The notes below the pieces were generated by a model. The model was not told the origin of the DNA, made no database searches, and worked only from the letters and a program-made list of their open reading frames with translations. From Serpula lacrymans var. lacrymans S7.9 (lineage: Eukaryota > Basidiomycota > Agaricomycetes > Boletales > Serpulaceae), in assembly GCF_000218685.1 (NCBI RefSeq), contig NW_006763294.1, positions 124,001 through 188,000 on the forward strand: a stretch of 64,000 nt of DNA, given 5' to 3'. Both the position numbers and the translations under genes were made by a program. The first letter of the stretch is position 1. Every line of letters starts with the position of its first letter. Below are positions 1-11,204 of the stretch, one piece after another.

Positions 1-208
1 GGAGAGTCTCTGTAGTATACTTGGTAGTATGTATATACGTGATATGTACTGGTAGAACGGCGATGGAGAGTCCGAGTCCGTTTGATGAATTATTAATTTT
101 CAGTGAAGTATCAAGGTAGGGGGGTAAGTACGGGGTAAAGGTAAGGCTAAGCTAAAGGGAAGACGGCGGGCGGTCGAAGAAAGTCCTGCTACGAGAAACG
201 ATGTGGTA
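1..208. other. Left edge, 3' flank of the Ser-rich membrane protein gene
   Basis: Short non-coding stretch after the stop codon of the minus-strand gene at 209. I see no gene in it. Confidence 0.4.
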
Positions 209-2032
209 CTACAAAGTGACATCAATACTCACCAACCTCTCAGCCCCGCGCTCCCGCACGCCCACCTCCCCGCGGTCCATGTTGGGACCTGCATGATGCG
301 CGCTCGGGCGGCGGAGGTGGGCTTTGGGGCGGGTCGGGTCGGGCTGGGGGTGGGAGGTGGAGGGAGGGGAGGGATCGGATTGGGAACGCGGGTGGAGCTG
401 GTCGGACGAAGCCATGAAATTGGACTTGGTCAGCGCGTCCAAGCCAGCGGGGGGGTTCCTCCACCTATGCGACGAGCCTCCCTCGCTCTGCGGGTGCGCC
501 CTCTTCGCGTTCTCCGCGGTCGTAGCGGTGAGGTGGGAGGCTGAGGTGGGTGCTGGTGCGGGGTTGGCGAGATGGTCCTGCCTCGAGCTCGCCGTGCTCC
601 CACTTGTGGATCCGCTCGATTCGACGTAGGCAGAGCTGGCATAGCCACTCTTCCCACTGCCGCTGCCCGTGCCATACCCGCTCACGCTCGCCCTGCTCCT
701 GGCAGTGGAGCTGCCCCCGACGGTGCTGGCGGCGATGGAGGGATAGCGTGCGCCCCATGCTGAGACGGAGGCGGCGCTGGAGAGGGAGGAGGCGCGTGTG
801 AGGGTGGGTGAGGGGGGGAGGAACGCCGCTGAGCCTGTGGAGAGGAGGGGATAGGGCGGGAGTGGCCCCGCAGTAATGGGAATGGGAGCGGAGGGCGGCT
901 TTGAGGGCACAGACGGGGGACGGGAGGGGGTGGAGGGAGTGGGTTGGGCGGGGAAGGGGTTCGGGAGAGAAGGAGAGGGCGCGAGGGACGAGGTGTCGGG
1001 CAGCTCGGGGACGGTGTCCATGCGCAGAGCAGTGCGGGGTCCGCGGCGAGAAGACTTGTTGGCTCTCCTGCCAGATCCGCGCTCTAGATTGCTCTTGCCG
1101 GACGAGACCGGCAGAGCGGGTCGGTCGGCGGGAGATCGGGATCTTTGGTAGGACGCTTGGGAGTAGATCGAGCCTGGGCTATCTGGCTCGTCCTCGTCGT
1201 CTTCCTCCTCTCCATCGCTGTCCTCGACAGGCTTGGCTGGTTCGTCGCCAAAGTTGACGTGCCACCGCGCAGGATCGCCGAGCTGGAGGGTGTCGACGTG
1301 AGGAGCGATCGANNNNNNNNNNNNNNNNNNNNNNNNNNNNNNNNNNNNNNNNNNNNNNNNNNNNNNNNNNNNNNNNNNNNNNNNNNNNNNNNNNNNNNNN
1401 NNNNNNNNNNNNTCGCCTGTCACCTCCATCCTCGGCAGCAGCGGCGCCGTATCAGACGACGTCCGCCCATGCCGCTCCCTCCGTCCCCGCCCCGCCCCGT
1501 CCCTTCCTGCGTTGTCGACTACTGGCCCAGACGGCGGCCACGACAGCGGCGTCACCTCGAACGACTCCAGACCCGTGCGCGCGGGTGATCCACTCTGCGA
1601 CGGCGACGATGCATGCTGCGTGCGACTGGCCACCGCACGGTATCCCCTTGCCCCAGTCTCGTACGTCTCTCCCTCCTCCTCGTACCCAGCCGTACCATCC
1701 ACCCTCCGACTGGGCACCGAACGGTATCCCCTTGCCCCAATCTCGTACGTCTCTCCCTCCTCCTCGTACCCAGCCGTACCATCCACCCTCCGACCCTTCT
1801 CACGTACCCTCCCTCCTCTCCTCCGTCCCCGCACCGCTATCCATATTCCAACCCCGATCAGCAGCGCACCCACCACTGACCCGATAACCGTTCCGCATAT
1901 CGCTCCTGTGCTCATCCCTCCTCCCCTACTCGACCTCGCACTTGCACTAGGCGTCGACGATCCAGCTGCTGTTGCCTGCCGTGTAGAGCTCGACGTCGAA
2001 GAGACCACCACCACCATATTCCCAGGCCCCAT
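209..2032 (-). CDS. Ser-rich single-pass membrane protein (interrupted by assembly gap)
   Basis: Unrecognised protein with a visible layout. A Ser/Thr-rich N-terminus of about 45 residues leads into one hydrophobic segment (ICGTVIGSVVGALLIGVGIW), followed at once by a basic stop-transfer run (RGRRRGGR). The rest is a long, disordered, Ser/Pro-rich tail with an acidic patch, presumably cytoplasmic. The layout resembles fungal Mid2/WSC-like wall sensors, but no conserved extracellular domain is seen. A 28-residue tail unit containing GTAGYEEEGETYE is duplicated. The ATG at 2032 follows an in-frame stop and a possible acceptor, so an upstream exon with a signal peptide may be missing. The run of N at 1313-1412 lies inside the frame. 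Both flanks look coding, but continuity across the gap is unproven. Confidence 0.5.
   Translation of the reverse strand: MGPGNMVVVVSSTSSSTRQATAAGSSTPSASARSSRGGGMSTGAICGTVIGSVVGALLIGVGIWIAVRGRRRGGRVREKGRRVDGTAGYEEEGETYEIGARGYRSVPSRRVDGTAGYEEEGETYETGARGYRAVASRTQHASSPSQSGSPARTGLESFEVTPLSWPPSGPVVDNAGRDGAGRGRRERHGRTSSDTAPLLPRMEVTGXXXXXXXXXXXXXXXXXXXXXXXXXXXXXXXXXXSIAPHVDTLQLGDPARWHVNFGDEPAKPVEDSDGEEEDDEDEPDSPGSIYSQASYQRSRSPADRPALPVSSGKSNLERGSGRRANKSSRRGPRTALRMDTVPELPDTSSLAPSPSLPNPFPAQPTPSTPSRPPSVPSKPPSAPIPITAGPLPPYPLLSTGSAAFLPPSPTLTRASSLSSAASVSAWGARYPSIAASTVGGSSTARSRASVSGYGTGSGSGKSGYASSAYVESSGSTSGSTASSRQDHLANPAPAPTSASHLTATTAENAKRAHPQSEGGSSHRWRNPPAGLDALTKSNFMASSDQLHPRSQSDPSPPSTSHPQPDPTRPKAHLRRPSAHHAGPNMDRGEVGVRERGAERLVSIDVTL
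1313..1412. other. Assembly gap (100 N)
   Basis: Exactly 100 undetermined bases, a common placeholder for a gap of unknown length. It falls inside the coding frame of the membrane protein, in GC-rich, low-complexity DNA. Confidence 0.98.
1628..1795. repeat. 84-bp tandem duplication inside the membrane protein gene
   Basis: Two adjacent copies share the string beginning ggtatccccttgcccca, at about 1639 and 1723. The period is 84 bp, that is 28 codons, so the reading frame is kept. Differences are few, which suggests a recent duplication. Confidence 0.85.
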
Positions 2033-5000
2033 CTCCACTTCCTATCGCTGGCTGTCGAAAAATGTCTCTCGGACTGCGCCTCACCGTCACAAACCTGTAA
2101 ACTATAATCAATTACTATATCAGAAAACAGTAGTTAGTCGGAATGAATGCGAAGCGACTAGCACAACGGAGAAGAGGAGAAGAGAAAAAAGCAATCCACA
2201 CTAGCGTACTTATCAACAAACCACTCTGACAGCCGCTCTCGTGCGGGGCTCTTATCGCCGTAAACTACTTCCTAGGGCTGTTCACTACACACGCGACGGC
2301 GGGCGCGAGAGGCGTCTTTTAGCACAGTTTGCACAGCTTTGACTCCCCACGTTCTTGGAAATCTTCACTCCCCGGGCTGTGCATCCCGCAGTCGTTCACT
2401 TTTTCTGGTTTGGGATCCGAGACACCACTACTCCGCATGGGCCTGCGTCCGGATCAACGTCTCTGATTCGCTTTCAATTTTTCATTTCTGGAACTGTCTC
2501 AACGCTGCGAGGAGGGAGAGTGGTAGGTGACCACTGAGACGGGTGTCAACAAGTCGCAACTTCAAACCAGCGGCACTCGTCACCGACTTTTATCCTCCCA
2601 GGCTCTCACGCCTACCCTCCAGAGTCTTGCGGCGATGCCAGTGTCAATGATGGCGGCGGCGTCTGTGCCCGTTTTCTCAAGCCCGCTTTTTCAAGTAGAC
2701 GCTTCGCTCAGGTTCGCTCGGTCGCTCGCCTCGTAGACGCTGTGAAGGCTGTGAGGGTGTTACAAGCAGCTAAGTAACGCCACGCTTTGCTTTGCTGTGT
2801 CTTTTCAATTTCACATCAACACCGGTATGGAGCTGGAGCATTGGCACGGTTCGCGGTTCTCGTTCACGATTGTTTTCCGTTTTCGTCGTACGGACAGCTT
2901 TGAAGGACGCACACGCGGATAAGGAAGTGGAAACTGGAGAAAACGCAGACAGCGATAGCGATAGCGTCTGTGTGGGGGGCTCAAACTTGACAAGGTAAGA
3001 GTTCCGATCTGCGAAGTATGTCCCTGATGACCGCAACGATGACGGTACTGGTCATTCACGCTTGTTTAAATTTAAATTTAACATGGACCGGCTCGTCGTG
3101 AAACGGTTTTCACAGGCAAGTCTGAGATGCTGAGATGAGTCCCGAGTCCTGGGGGTTCGGTGTCGCTGATCTGGAAAATTAGAAATTTGATGAGAGCGGC
3201 CTTTTCTTCAAGTTCCTTCCCTTTGCCCTTTGCTTGGCTTTGAAACCTGGTTAGACACCGTCAGGACTGGTGAGTGAGCGTCATGGATTATCAACGTCGA
3301 CATGGATCGCCTTGAGACTTTCAGGCCTTCCAGATCTCACACCTCGGGCCTGGGGGGGTGTGCACCCAGCGCACCACGCCATTTGAAACATGGACGTTGG
3401 ACGTTGAACTCTCGGGTGCGGGGAGTCCATTTCGGACGAATTTGACGAATCTGACGAATCCCCCCCCCGGTTCTGTTATCACGCTTCTGCGATCCTGATT
3501 TTTTTTTTGGGGGCTCTGATACATCGGCGCTTAGCTGGGATCTATGTGACGATGCCAAGGGAAACGGACACGAGTGAAGGACGGCTGTGTCGACTGACGA
3601 TCCATATCAAACTCGCCTCTACTTGTTTCGCCGGAACGTCTGCGTTTCCCCGTTATAAGCACACGCCAGCCCATATTAATCAATACTAGCTTGCAGGCGC
3701 TATTGATGAAGAGGCTGAAGCGCTGAAGCTGAAGAGCGTGATGCTGCTTGTTCTTGTTCTTTCTGGGGTGAGTCGGGTGAGTCGGGTGAGTCGTATAGAC
3801 CGGCTGTGGGACTGTGCATCCATTTCACAATTTAGCTGTGTTATAGACACTGACAGGTCAGTATCGTATGATATCGATCAAGGTACGCCTCACTCTTTTT
3901 GAAAAAATATATAAAATCAATACCTCAGGATAGGACCAGGATGGTGTGACAGTATTGTATGAACCACTTGCACGTCTCGGTCTTTTTTTCATTTGAAAAG
4001 AAATAAAATAAAATAGGAATTCCCCAGGCATGGGACGAGAATCGTGTGACGCGTGAGGTATTGTCGACACATATGCATCGTTATTCAGTATTCGTTTTCA
4101 TCGTGATAAATGGTTATCTCAGTATCACGCTGGCCAGAGGCATTTTATCTTTTTTTTTTTTTTTTTTTAATTTACTTTTGACACCTTACGACTCGGAGGG
4201 GGTCGAGATGTGACCTTGTGGTTTGCAGGGACTCACTTGCCATCACACCATCTCTGTCACACTTTTTTTGTTGTCGTCGAAAGAAGGCGATAAAAGAGAA
4301 TATTCAGTGTCACACGCTGACATATCTTAGGGCGAGCAGGTCAACTAATCAATAACCAAATATATTGTTCGCAAAACGGGTGGCCAAAATGCCTGTCATA
4401 TCAGAAAAAGAAGGTAGGGTCAGAGAGAGTGAGTATGATATGAGTACGGCGTGTGAGAGGTAAGAGAGGGGCGATAAGGCTGCAGGTCAGGTCAGGGATG
4501 TAGGAGATGCTGGTGAGAGACAGATGCCAGGACGTAAGCAGAAAAGATGAAAACTAAGAGAGTGAAAAGGTAAAAAGCAAGTCAGAGATAGGAGAGCGTG
4601 GCGATATGGCTACACGTTGTAGAAGATGCTGGTGTTAGAGACAGATGCCAGGACGTAAGCAAAAAAAATGAAAACTAAAAGAGTGAAAAGGTAAAAAGCA
4701 AGTCAGAGATAAGAGAGCGTGGCGATATGGCTACACGTTGTAGAAGATGCTGGTGTTAGAGACAGATAGCACGATGTAAGCAGAAGACAAAACGAGTGAA
4801 AGATAAAGCAATCGGAGAACGTCGACGTAAAGGAGCGTGTGTAGGTAGTTTTTGGTTTTTTGTTGTTTTTGTTGTTTTTTGTTTTTTTTGGCAGATATGG
4901 GTATCGTAAGAAAAGAAATTGAAACAATCGAGAACATGTCAACTTTGAAGCAATACACTGACTGGAGCCAAAAGAATCAGTCATCGCCGATAGAACACCC

Positions 5001-5063
5001 AAGGGGTAGGCTCACCAATACAAAAAGGAAAGCGATGGTCGATGATGATACACCAGGTATCCC
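2033..5063. other. 3-kb intergenic region
   Basis: No gene is supported. The open frames are short and have no recognisable motif. Visible features are a long T tract near 4147-4168, a C/T-rich stretch near 3460-3510 and a roughly 120-bp tandem repeat at 4440-4820. The left part presumably holds the promoter of the membrane protein gene. Confidence 0.5.
4440..4820. repeat. ~120-bp tandem repeat, three copies
   Basis: The string gatgctggtg recurs at about 4506, 4625 and 4746, followed each time by a related sequence (agagacagat, then cca/gca and gtaagc). The period is 119-121 bp. The last copy is truncated or diverged. It lies downstream of the zinc-finger gene and is non-coding. Confidence 0.85.
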
Positions 5064-8046
5064 TCACTCCTGTCGTCTAATCCGGATCGGTCTCGCACCC
5101 TTGCAAGTCGACGGGTTGCGCACAATATGCCTCCTCACCGCATCGAGCCTCGTATACTGCTGACCACACTCCGAACAAGCCAAACAAATGGGAAAGTGCG
5201 TCGTAGCAAAGTGTCGGCTGATATTGGCGAGCAGCAACTCCTCGCTACACCCCTCCCACTGACAAGACACCATATCCTGCAGCTTGCTTTTCATACCGTG
5301 ATACCTCGTGAGATGCGCTTTGACGTTGCTTTTGCGGATCGACCGGCCGCAGGGCACGGGGCCCCAGCCGCAGACGAACGTGGGGCTGGTGAGGCTGGAA
5401 GTGCTGGCGGGGGGAGCGGGGTTGACGGCAGGCGGGGTGGAAGAAGTGGAGGCAACGGGCTGCATCGTCGGGGCGTTATTGGTGGCAGCGCCCGTGGAGG
5501 GGGCTGGGGCCTGCCAATGTTTGAACCGAACACCCTGTGTAGGCTGAAGCTGAGGGGCAGAAAAGTTGGGGGGAATGCCTTGCTGGAGCATAGGTTCTGC
5601 CATATTGCTCGTGGGAGGGGCGCCCGCAGAAGTGAAGCCGTTCTGGTTAAAGGCGCTGTACGCAGCCTGGAAAGCGTGCTGAGCGGCAGAAAAATCGGGC
5701 GGGATGCCTTGTTGGAGCATAGGTCCTGCCATATTGCTCGTGGGAGGGGTACCCGCAGAAGTGAAGCCGTTCTGGTTAAAGGCGCTGTACGCAGACTGGA
5801 AAGCGTGCTGAGTGGTAGGATAATTGAAGGAGACGTCTTCCTGGGGCGCAGGTCCTGCCACATTGCTCGTCGGAGGGGTACCCGCAGAAGTGAAACCGTT
5901 CTGGTTAAAGGCGCTGTACGCAGACTGGAAAGCGTGCTGAGCAGAATAATTGAAGGAAATGTCTTCCTGGGGCGCAGGTCCTGCCACATTGCTCGTCGGA
6001 GGGGTACCCGCAGAGGTGTAGGCGTCCTGGTCAAAGTCACTGTACGAAGCCTGGCAAGCGTGCTGAGCGGCAGAATAGTTGAAGGAGATGTCATTATAGA
6101 GTACAGGTCCTGCCACATTGTTCGTAGGAGGGGTACCTGCAGAGGTGTAGCCGTCCTGGTCAACGTCACTATACGAAGCCTGGCAAGCGTGCTGAGCGGC
6201 AGAATAATTATAATTGAAGGAGATGTCTTCCTGAGGCGCAGGTCCTGCCACATTGCTCGTCGGAGGGGTACCTGCAGAGGTGAAGCTGTCCTGGTCAACG
6301 TCACTGTACGAAGCCTGGAAAGCGTGCTGAGCGGCAGAATAGTTGAAGGAGATGTCATTATGGAGTACAGGTCCTGCCACATTGTTCGTAGGAGGGGTAC
6401 CTGCAGAGGTGTAGCCGTCCTGGTCAACGTCACTGTACGAAGCCTGGCAAGCGTGCTGAGCGGCAGAATAGTTGAAGGAGATGTCATTATGGAGTACAGG
6501 TCCTGCCACATTGTTCATAGGAGGGGTACCCGCAGAGGTGTAGCCGTCCTGGTCAACGTCACTGTACGAAGTTTGGCAAGCGTGCTGAGCGGCAGAATAG
6601 TTGAAGGAGATGTCATTATAGAGTACAGGTCCTGCCACATTGCTCGTGGGAGGGGTACCCGCAGAGGTGTAGCCGTCCTGGTCAACGTCACTGTACGAAG
6701 CCTGGAAAGCGTGCTGAGCGGCAGAATAGTTGAAGGAGATGTCTTCCTGAGGCGCAGGTCCTGCCACATTGCTCGTCGGAGGGGTACCTGCAGAGGTGAA
6801 GCTGTCCTGGTCAACGTCACTGTACAAAGCCTGGCAAGCGTGCTGAGCGGCAGAATAGTTGAAGGAGATGTCATTATGGAGTACAGGTCCTGCCACATTG
6901 TTCGTAGGAGGGGTACCTGCAGAGGTGTAGCCGTCCTGGTCAAAGTCACTGTACGAAGTTTGGCAAGCGTGCTGAGTGGCAGAATAATCATAATTGAAGG
7001 AGATGTCTTCCTGGGACGCAGGTCCTGCCACATTGTTCGTAGGAGGGGTGCCCGCAGAAGTGAAGCCGTCCTGGTTAAAGTCACTGTGCGAAGCCTGGCA
7101 AGTGTGCTGAGCGTGACTGCCGTTTGCAGTGGTAACTTCAGTGGCATTGATGGTGCTCGACACATGGTCCCTATAGGATAGGATGGCAGAAATTAGTAGG
7201 TGTTATAAGAGATAATCAAAAAAAAAAAATAGGGAATACTCACTCGTTACATGTATCAGTAGCATACGCAGCAGCGGGTGCGAGCGCTCCGCTGGAAGGC
7301 ACAAAGATGTCAGTACCAGCCTGAGCGGCTAGAGATGTGACATACCCTTCGGAAAGTGGAGGCTCGATATCAATTGGAGGTACATCTTCGCTTTGGGCCC
7401 CTCCCAATACAGCATCAGAACGATCGGGGTGAGCTACAGGGTTATGCGATGCTTGATCTAGTTCAGTTTCTGATTCATACACGTTGAAGGTTTCTTTAGT
7501 GTGCCCCTCGGTAGTTTGACGAGGAGGAATATCTTCGTTTAACATGCAATACGCGCGGAGTGCAATAGAATAGTGTGTCTCATCAAGAGTTTCTGGAGGA
7601 GGTGGGGCCCAGGGATGTGTGATCATCGAAGGCGGTAACCTGTAAACGAGTATCAGTGACTATACGAGTGAATAGAGATATCCAAATACTTACCCTTCCA
7701 GATCCGCTGGACAAACTGAATGAACAGTACGACTATCAGGCCACCCAACAAGGTCGGGGGTGGGCGCGATGTGTGTTGCTGGATACGCGTTGGGTTCGAC
7801 GCCTGCGTCGCCAACGTAGTGAGGGAGCGCATCCATTTGACCATCTGTGCCGGGTACTTGTTGGGGAACGGCGTGTGGATTTATGTTAAGTCCTAAATTA
7901 TCGCTATAGAAGAAGAGCAGATGACGGTCAGTTATAAGGTGTAGAAAGAGACAGGATACATACCTAACCGACACATTGTCGTCGAATAAGCTGGGGTCAT
8001 CGAATTTCATGAATTCGTTGATGTCGAGATCCACAGAGGAGGACAT
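5064..8046 (-). CDS. C2H2 zinc-finger protein with twelve 43-residue tandem repeats
   Basis: Four exons join in frame: 8046-7964, 7903-7694, 7639-7244 and 7170-5064, giving 931 residues. All introns have GT..AG ends and matching phases. The N-terminal ~230 residues are acidic and low in complexity. Then come twelve imperfect copies of a 43-residue unit with the core TSAGTPPTNNVAGP and a tail like ISFNYSAAQHA. The C-terminus has three C2H2-like fingers: C-x6-C..H-x4-H (CGWGPVPC..HLTRYH), C-x4-C..H-x4-H (CQWEGC..HFATTH) and C-x2-C..H-x7-C. This suggests a nuclear DNA- or RNA-binding regulator with a repetitive, disordered, possibly activating body. I know no named orthologue, and the target is unknown. 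Confidence 0.8.
5545..7100. repeat. 129-bp coding minisatellite (12 units)
   Basis: Each unit is 129 bp (43 codons), with indels of whole codons (42-45 residues). The middle units are nearly identical, and those at the C-terminal end (5545-5950) are more diverged. Because the unit length is a multiple of three, several frames stay open on both strands here. Confidence 0.9.
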
Positions 8047-8049
8047 GAT

Positions 8050-8335
8050 CGTGATGATGAAGTAAAGGCGTAGTAGGTGACAAGAAAAGTCGACTGAGAG
8101 GGAGGAGTGTGGGAGGGGAGATGAGAAGTGATGATGAAGTAGAGAAGTAGTAGGTGGCAGGAAAAGTCGACTGAGAAGGACGAGTTTGGATGGGGAAGAT
8201 GAGGAGTAGTAGGGGGTAAGAAACGACAACTGAGAGGGATGAGTTTGGACGGGAAGACGATGAAGTAAAGAAGTAGTAGCAGGCAATAAATGTCAACTGA
8301 GAGGGATGACTTTGGATGGAAAGATGAGAAGGAGA
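8050..8335. repeat. 60-77-bp tandem repeats just upstream of the zinc-finger gene
   Basis: Four degenerate copies carry a gtcgactgagag/gtcaactgagag core at about 8089, 8166, 8226 and 8292, with aagtagtag and gatgaagta around it. They begin within a few bases of the start codon of the minus-strand gene, so they occupy its 5' leader and proximal promoter. Confidence 0.75.
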
Positions 8336-9727
8336 GAGTAAGGGGTTTTAGCGGGTACCGGTCAATAAAAGCAAAGCAACAAGTCGCGTCGCGTCGCCAG
8401 ATATATTTCCGCGAAGGCCACCATAAAGAAGCGGAGTGGTAACTTCCGAGGACAGATCACACTTCCTCGTCCACAAATGCTTGCCTATGGACCAGTCAAT
8501 GGGCCAAACAGCCACACATACAGGGGCAAAGCTCAAAGCTATTACGGTTTCACAATTTCACATTGGCTTTGGCACTATCCCCTCATTCTAACAAGTATAT
8601 ATCAGCACCTCTGACAATTTCGTAGGGCACAAAAGACACACCGCACACTACACATGTTCTTTGCTCCCACTAATTTAACTTTCCCCTGCCCTTCTGAAGA
8701 AGGCAAGTCGGGAAGAACGTGCCGGGAGGTTGGCAGGTCATGTCACCGTTGTGAGGCTTTGACCGTGCCTACCTCCAAGCCACAGTGAAGAATCTGGGCC
8801 CTACAAAATACTTTGTATGACGGGAAAGTATTTCGTGTACTTCAGTGTACTTTCAAGAACGGTAAACCGAAGACGACGCCCGCAGCCTTGACGGTGAAGG
8901 TACCCAAGCAAGCAGATGCACAATGTGCTTATGGACACCAGCACCATTATATCGCAATTTCTCTCCGACGTCGCAGCCTATGAACAACTCACGAGACCAC
9001 GAGTTAATCACCTTGGTAGCACCCACGACCACTCACTTATTCACCTCTTCTTCATGGACAAAAGGGACACCCTGGCGTCGCTCCCGCAAACCAGATGATG
9101 AGCACCCCCGATTCATCACCTCCTTGGCGAACCGTTGTTCTGTGATATCGTTTAAAATGAGGTCACTTTTATTAAGGTAAGTCATCCAAACAGTACTCCT
9201 CGCGATGGCATTCGTTGTACCGATACACCTTTGGTAGCTATCAGCACCACAACATAGCACTCTTCCAAAAAGACGCATACCAGCCACGGCTCATCACCGG
9301 CAACCATCACCTCCCTGGATGCCATTCACGACAAATTCAACTTCATATCAACCATAAACTGATGGATCAACTTCGTAAAAACGACATATACTTAGAAAGT
9401 GACTTACCAAAGACGTTAGTACTTGCAGACTGTTGGAGTGTTATGGCTTACATCTATTATATTTCAATGATTGGTTAGCCGCAGTCACCTATCTGTCAGA
9501 ACGAAGCTTCGTATACCGTCATCTCATGGTCTGCGTCACACATATGAAGGATCAGGGGGAATTAACTCGGACCTGACTTTGAGCTAGGTAAATCTTGTAT
9601 TACGGCTAAGAGGCACATTCCAAGCGATATACTTCATAACCCACTTCCTCAAACGGATGTACCTTGGGAAAGTACAATTTATTTTGTAAACGACGTACCG
9701 TGAGGCTAATTAAAAGAAGCTCACCAA
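8336..9727. other. Intergenic region without a recognised gene
   Basis: No gene is identified. A minus-strand frame at about 9165-9040 (containing ITEQRFAKEVMNRG) ends at a plausible GTGAGT donor and could be an exon remnant. There is no partner exon that I can join to it. Confidence 0.3.
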
Positions 9728-10092
9728 TTTCAGCTCATTGATTGCGCTCCGAAGCACTTCCACACTCCCATTGACAACCATCTCCACTTTATTCTCGTCT
9801 ACGCGCTCAGCACCAGACATATATTGATTTTAAATAAATGGTTGATCAATATGACAAGACTCGCAAGTTCAAACTCACCCGCTCCTGAGGTTATGAAGGC
9901 GCTGTGTTTATGTGGACTGATGCTTCCTAGCTCCCGAGGAATTTTCTTCAAGAGATATTGCAGAATATCTTGCGTGGAACTTCTAGGTGCGAGGAAAATA
10001 AGCTTGACACGAGACTCTGGATCAAATGCCAAGGAATGGTTGTCTTCATCCATCCTTGCGCCGTAGGAAATGAATTGCTGAAGTACATTCAA
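9700..10092 (-). pseudogene. Fragment A of an unidentified two-copy gene
   Basis: A minus-strand exon-like frame contains KLIFLAPRSSTQDILQY and ends at a GGTGAGT donor near 9866. After a possible acceptor near 9807, an exon reading VDENKVEMVVNGSVEVL follows and ends at another GTGAGC donor. The same two blocks, in the same order, recur in fragment B. I do not recognise the family. A hydrophobic frame upstream (10330-10200) may be an earlier exon, but no full-length model is possible, so it is called as a remnant. Confidence 0.35.
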
Positions 10093-10539
10093 TGCTATGA
10101 CAGATAATAATGAGCCAAATACTCACAATCGATCGCAGGTCAAGTTATTGGGAAATAGACATCGCAATTCATATACGATTTTGCAACATTATGTCACATT
10201 GCAATATACGACTTCATGGACATTATTTGGTAGGAGGAACCGTCGATGGTGACACTAGCGCTTGGTATCCATGCATAAAATGCGACGAAGAGAAACACGT
10301 CTCCAGTAATCCGATCCAGGGTAGACAAGCCTGGTGATGGGGGGGCTAAATTTCCTCATTCAAAGCAAGATTCGATAAAACCAAGAACGACGAAGCCTCC
10401 ACGTTTGTCTATGTTCTAATCGATAAACGTCATATGCAATCTCTTCATACGGATGGACCTACAACAAATGTAACAGGATGCACATATATTGAGTAAAAGG
10501 TACGATAGTGACTACAAACGAAACTACTGACAGCTCTTA

Positions 10540-11204
10540 GTTCCCTAGTCGCAGCAGCCAGTTCTGCCCTTTCACCCTTATCGTCGACCAAGACCTCTAC
10601 TCTATCTTCCACCATAAACTCCAATGTAGGGGTTTGCTTCCAGACCAGGCTTAAACTGTCCTACATCTTCTGCGCATCATCGTCACCAGAAAAGCCCGTA
10701 AAGTTGACAGGATGTTATGATTGACCGGCCCTTGGAATGATGAATGGCACAATGTTGGTGGTGCCTGATATTGCCTATCTCCTGAGGAAATTTTTCGGAA
10801 CGATGCTGAAGAATGGATTGAGTAAGGGTCCTTGGGGTAAAGAAAATGAGCTTTAGAACGGGATATTCACTGAGACCTGAGACTGCAGACGCCGCTGCAG
10901 GGAATGATTCAGCCTGAGAAGGAACTTTCTCGGGATATTCCGCGGAGTGCCGCAGATCACGTTCAAGTTTGCAACTTGGACGTTTGCTTGAACTCCTGCA
11001 ATTCATGTGCTTTTCACCACTGGCAACTGCTTGTTGAACTTGTGAAACCAACTCAGTTCCTACCGTTATTACTTGGGCACTTTTAGTGAGCCTTTGTATT
11101 CGATGGTTCGAGTTGGAAATGGTCGATACAGACGAGAAAACGTTTTCCTGGTGTGTACTTTGGTGAATGGAAGTTTTACACCGTGTACGCTGCTTGAACA
11201 TCAT
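10540..11204 (-). pseudogene. Fragment B of the same unidentified gene
   Basis: A minus-strand frame of about 170 codons contains LIFFTPRTLTQSILQ and, further on, EKFPQEIGNI, matching fragment A (LIFLAPRSSTQDILQ, KKIPRELGSI). A downstream piece at about 10640-10545 reading EDRVEVLVDDKGERAEL matches the second block of fragment A. The two loci are therefore paralogous. Upstream of the shared block this copy also reads LTKSAQVITVGTELVSQVQQ. Function is unknown, and intactness is uncertain. Confidence 0.35.

Noticed and set aside
203..544. Plus-strand frames across 200-1300 opposite the membrane protein gene
   Set aside because: High GC keeps several frames open. The minus frame alone shows a transmembrane segment with a stop-transfer motif and a codon-length tandem duplication.
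5127..7181. A 684-codon open frame on the plus strand opposite the zinc-finger gene, and other long frames in the repeats
   Set aside because: The repeat unit is 129 bp, a multiple of three, so any open frame in one unit stays open in all. The minus-strand frame has matching introns, zinc-finger motifs and a sensible composition; the plus frame has none of these.
9799..10092. Treating fragment A as a complete small gene
   Set aside because: The frame starts right after a likely acceptor and ends through a donor, and its paralogue shows the same exon breaks. It is a piece of a longer gene.
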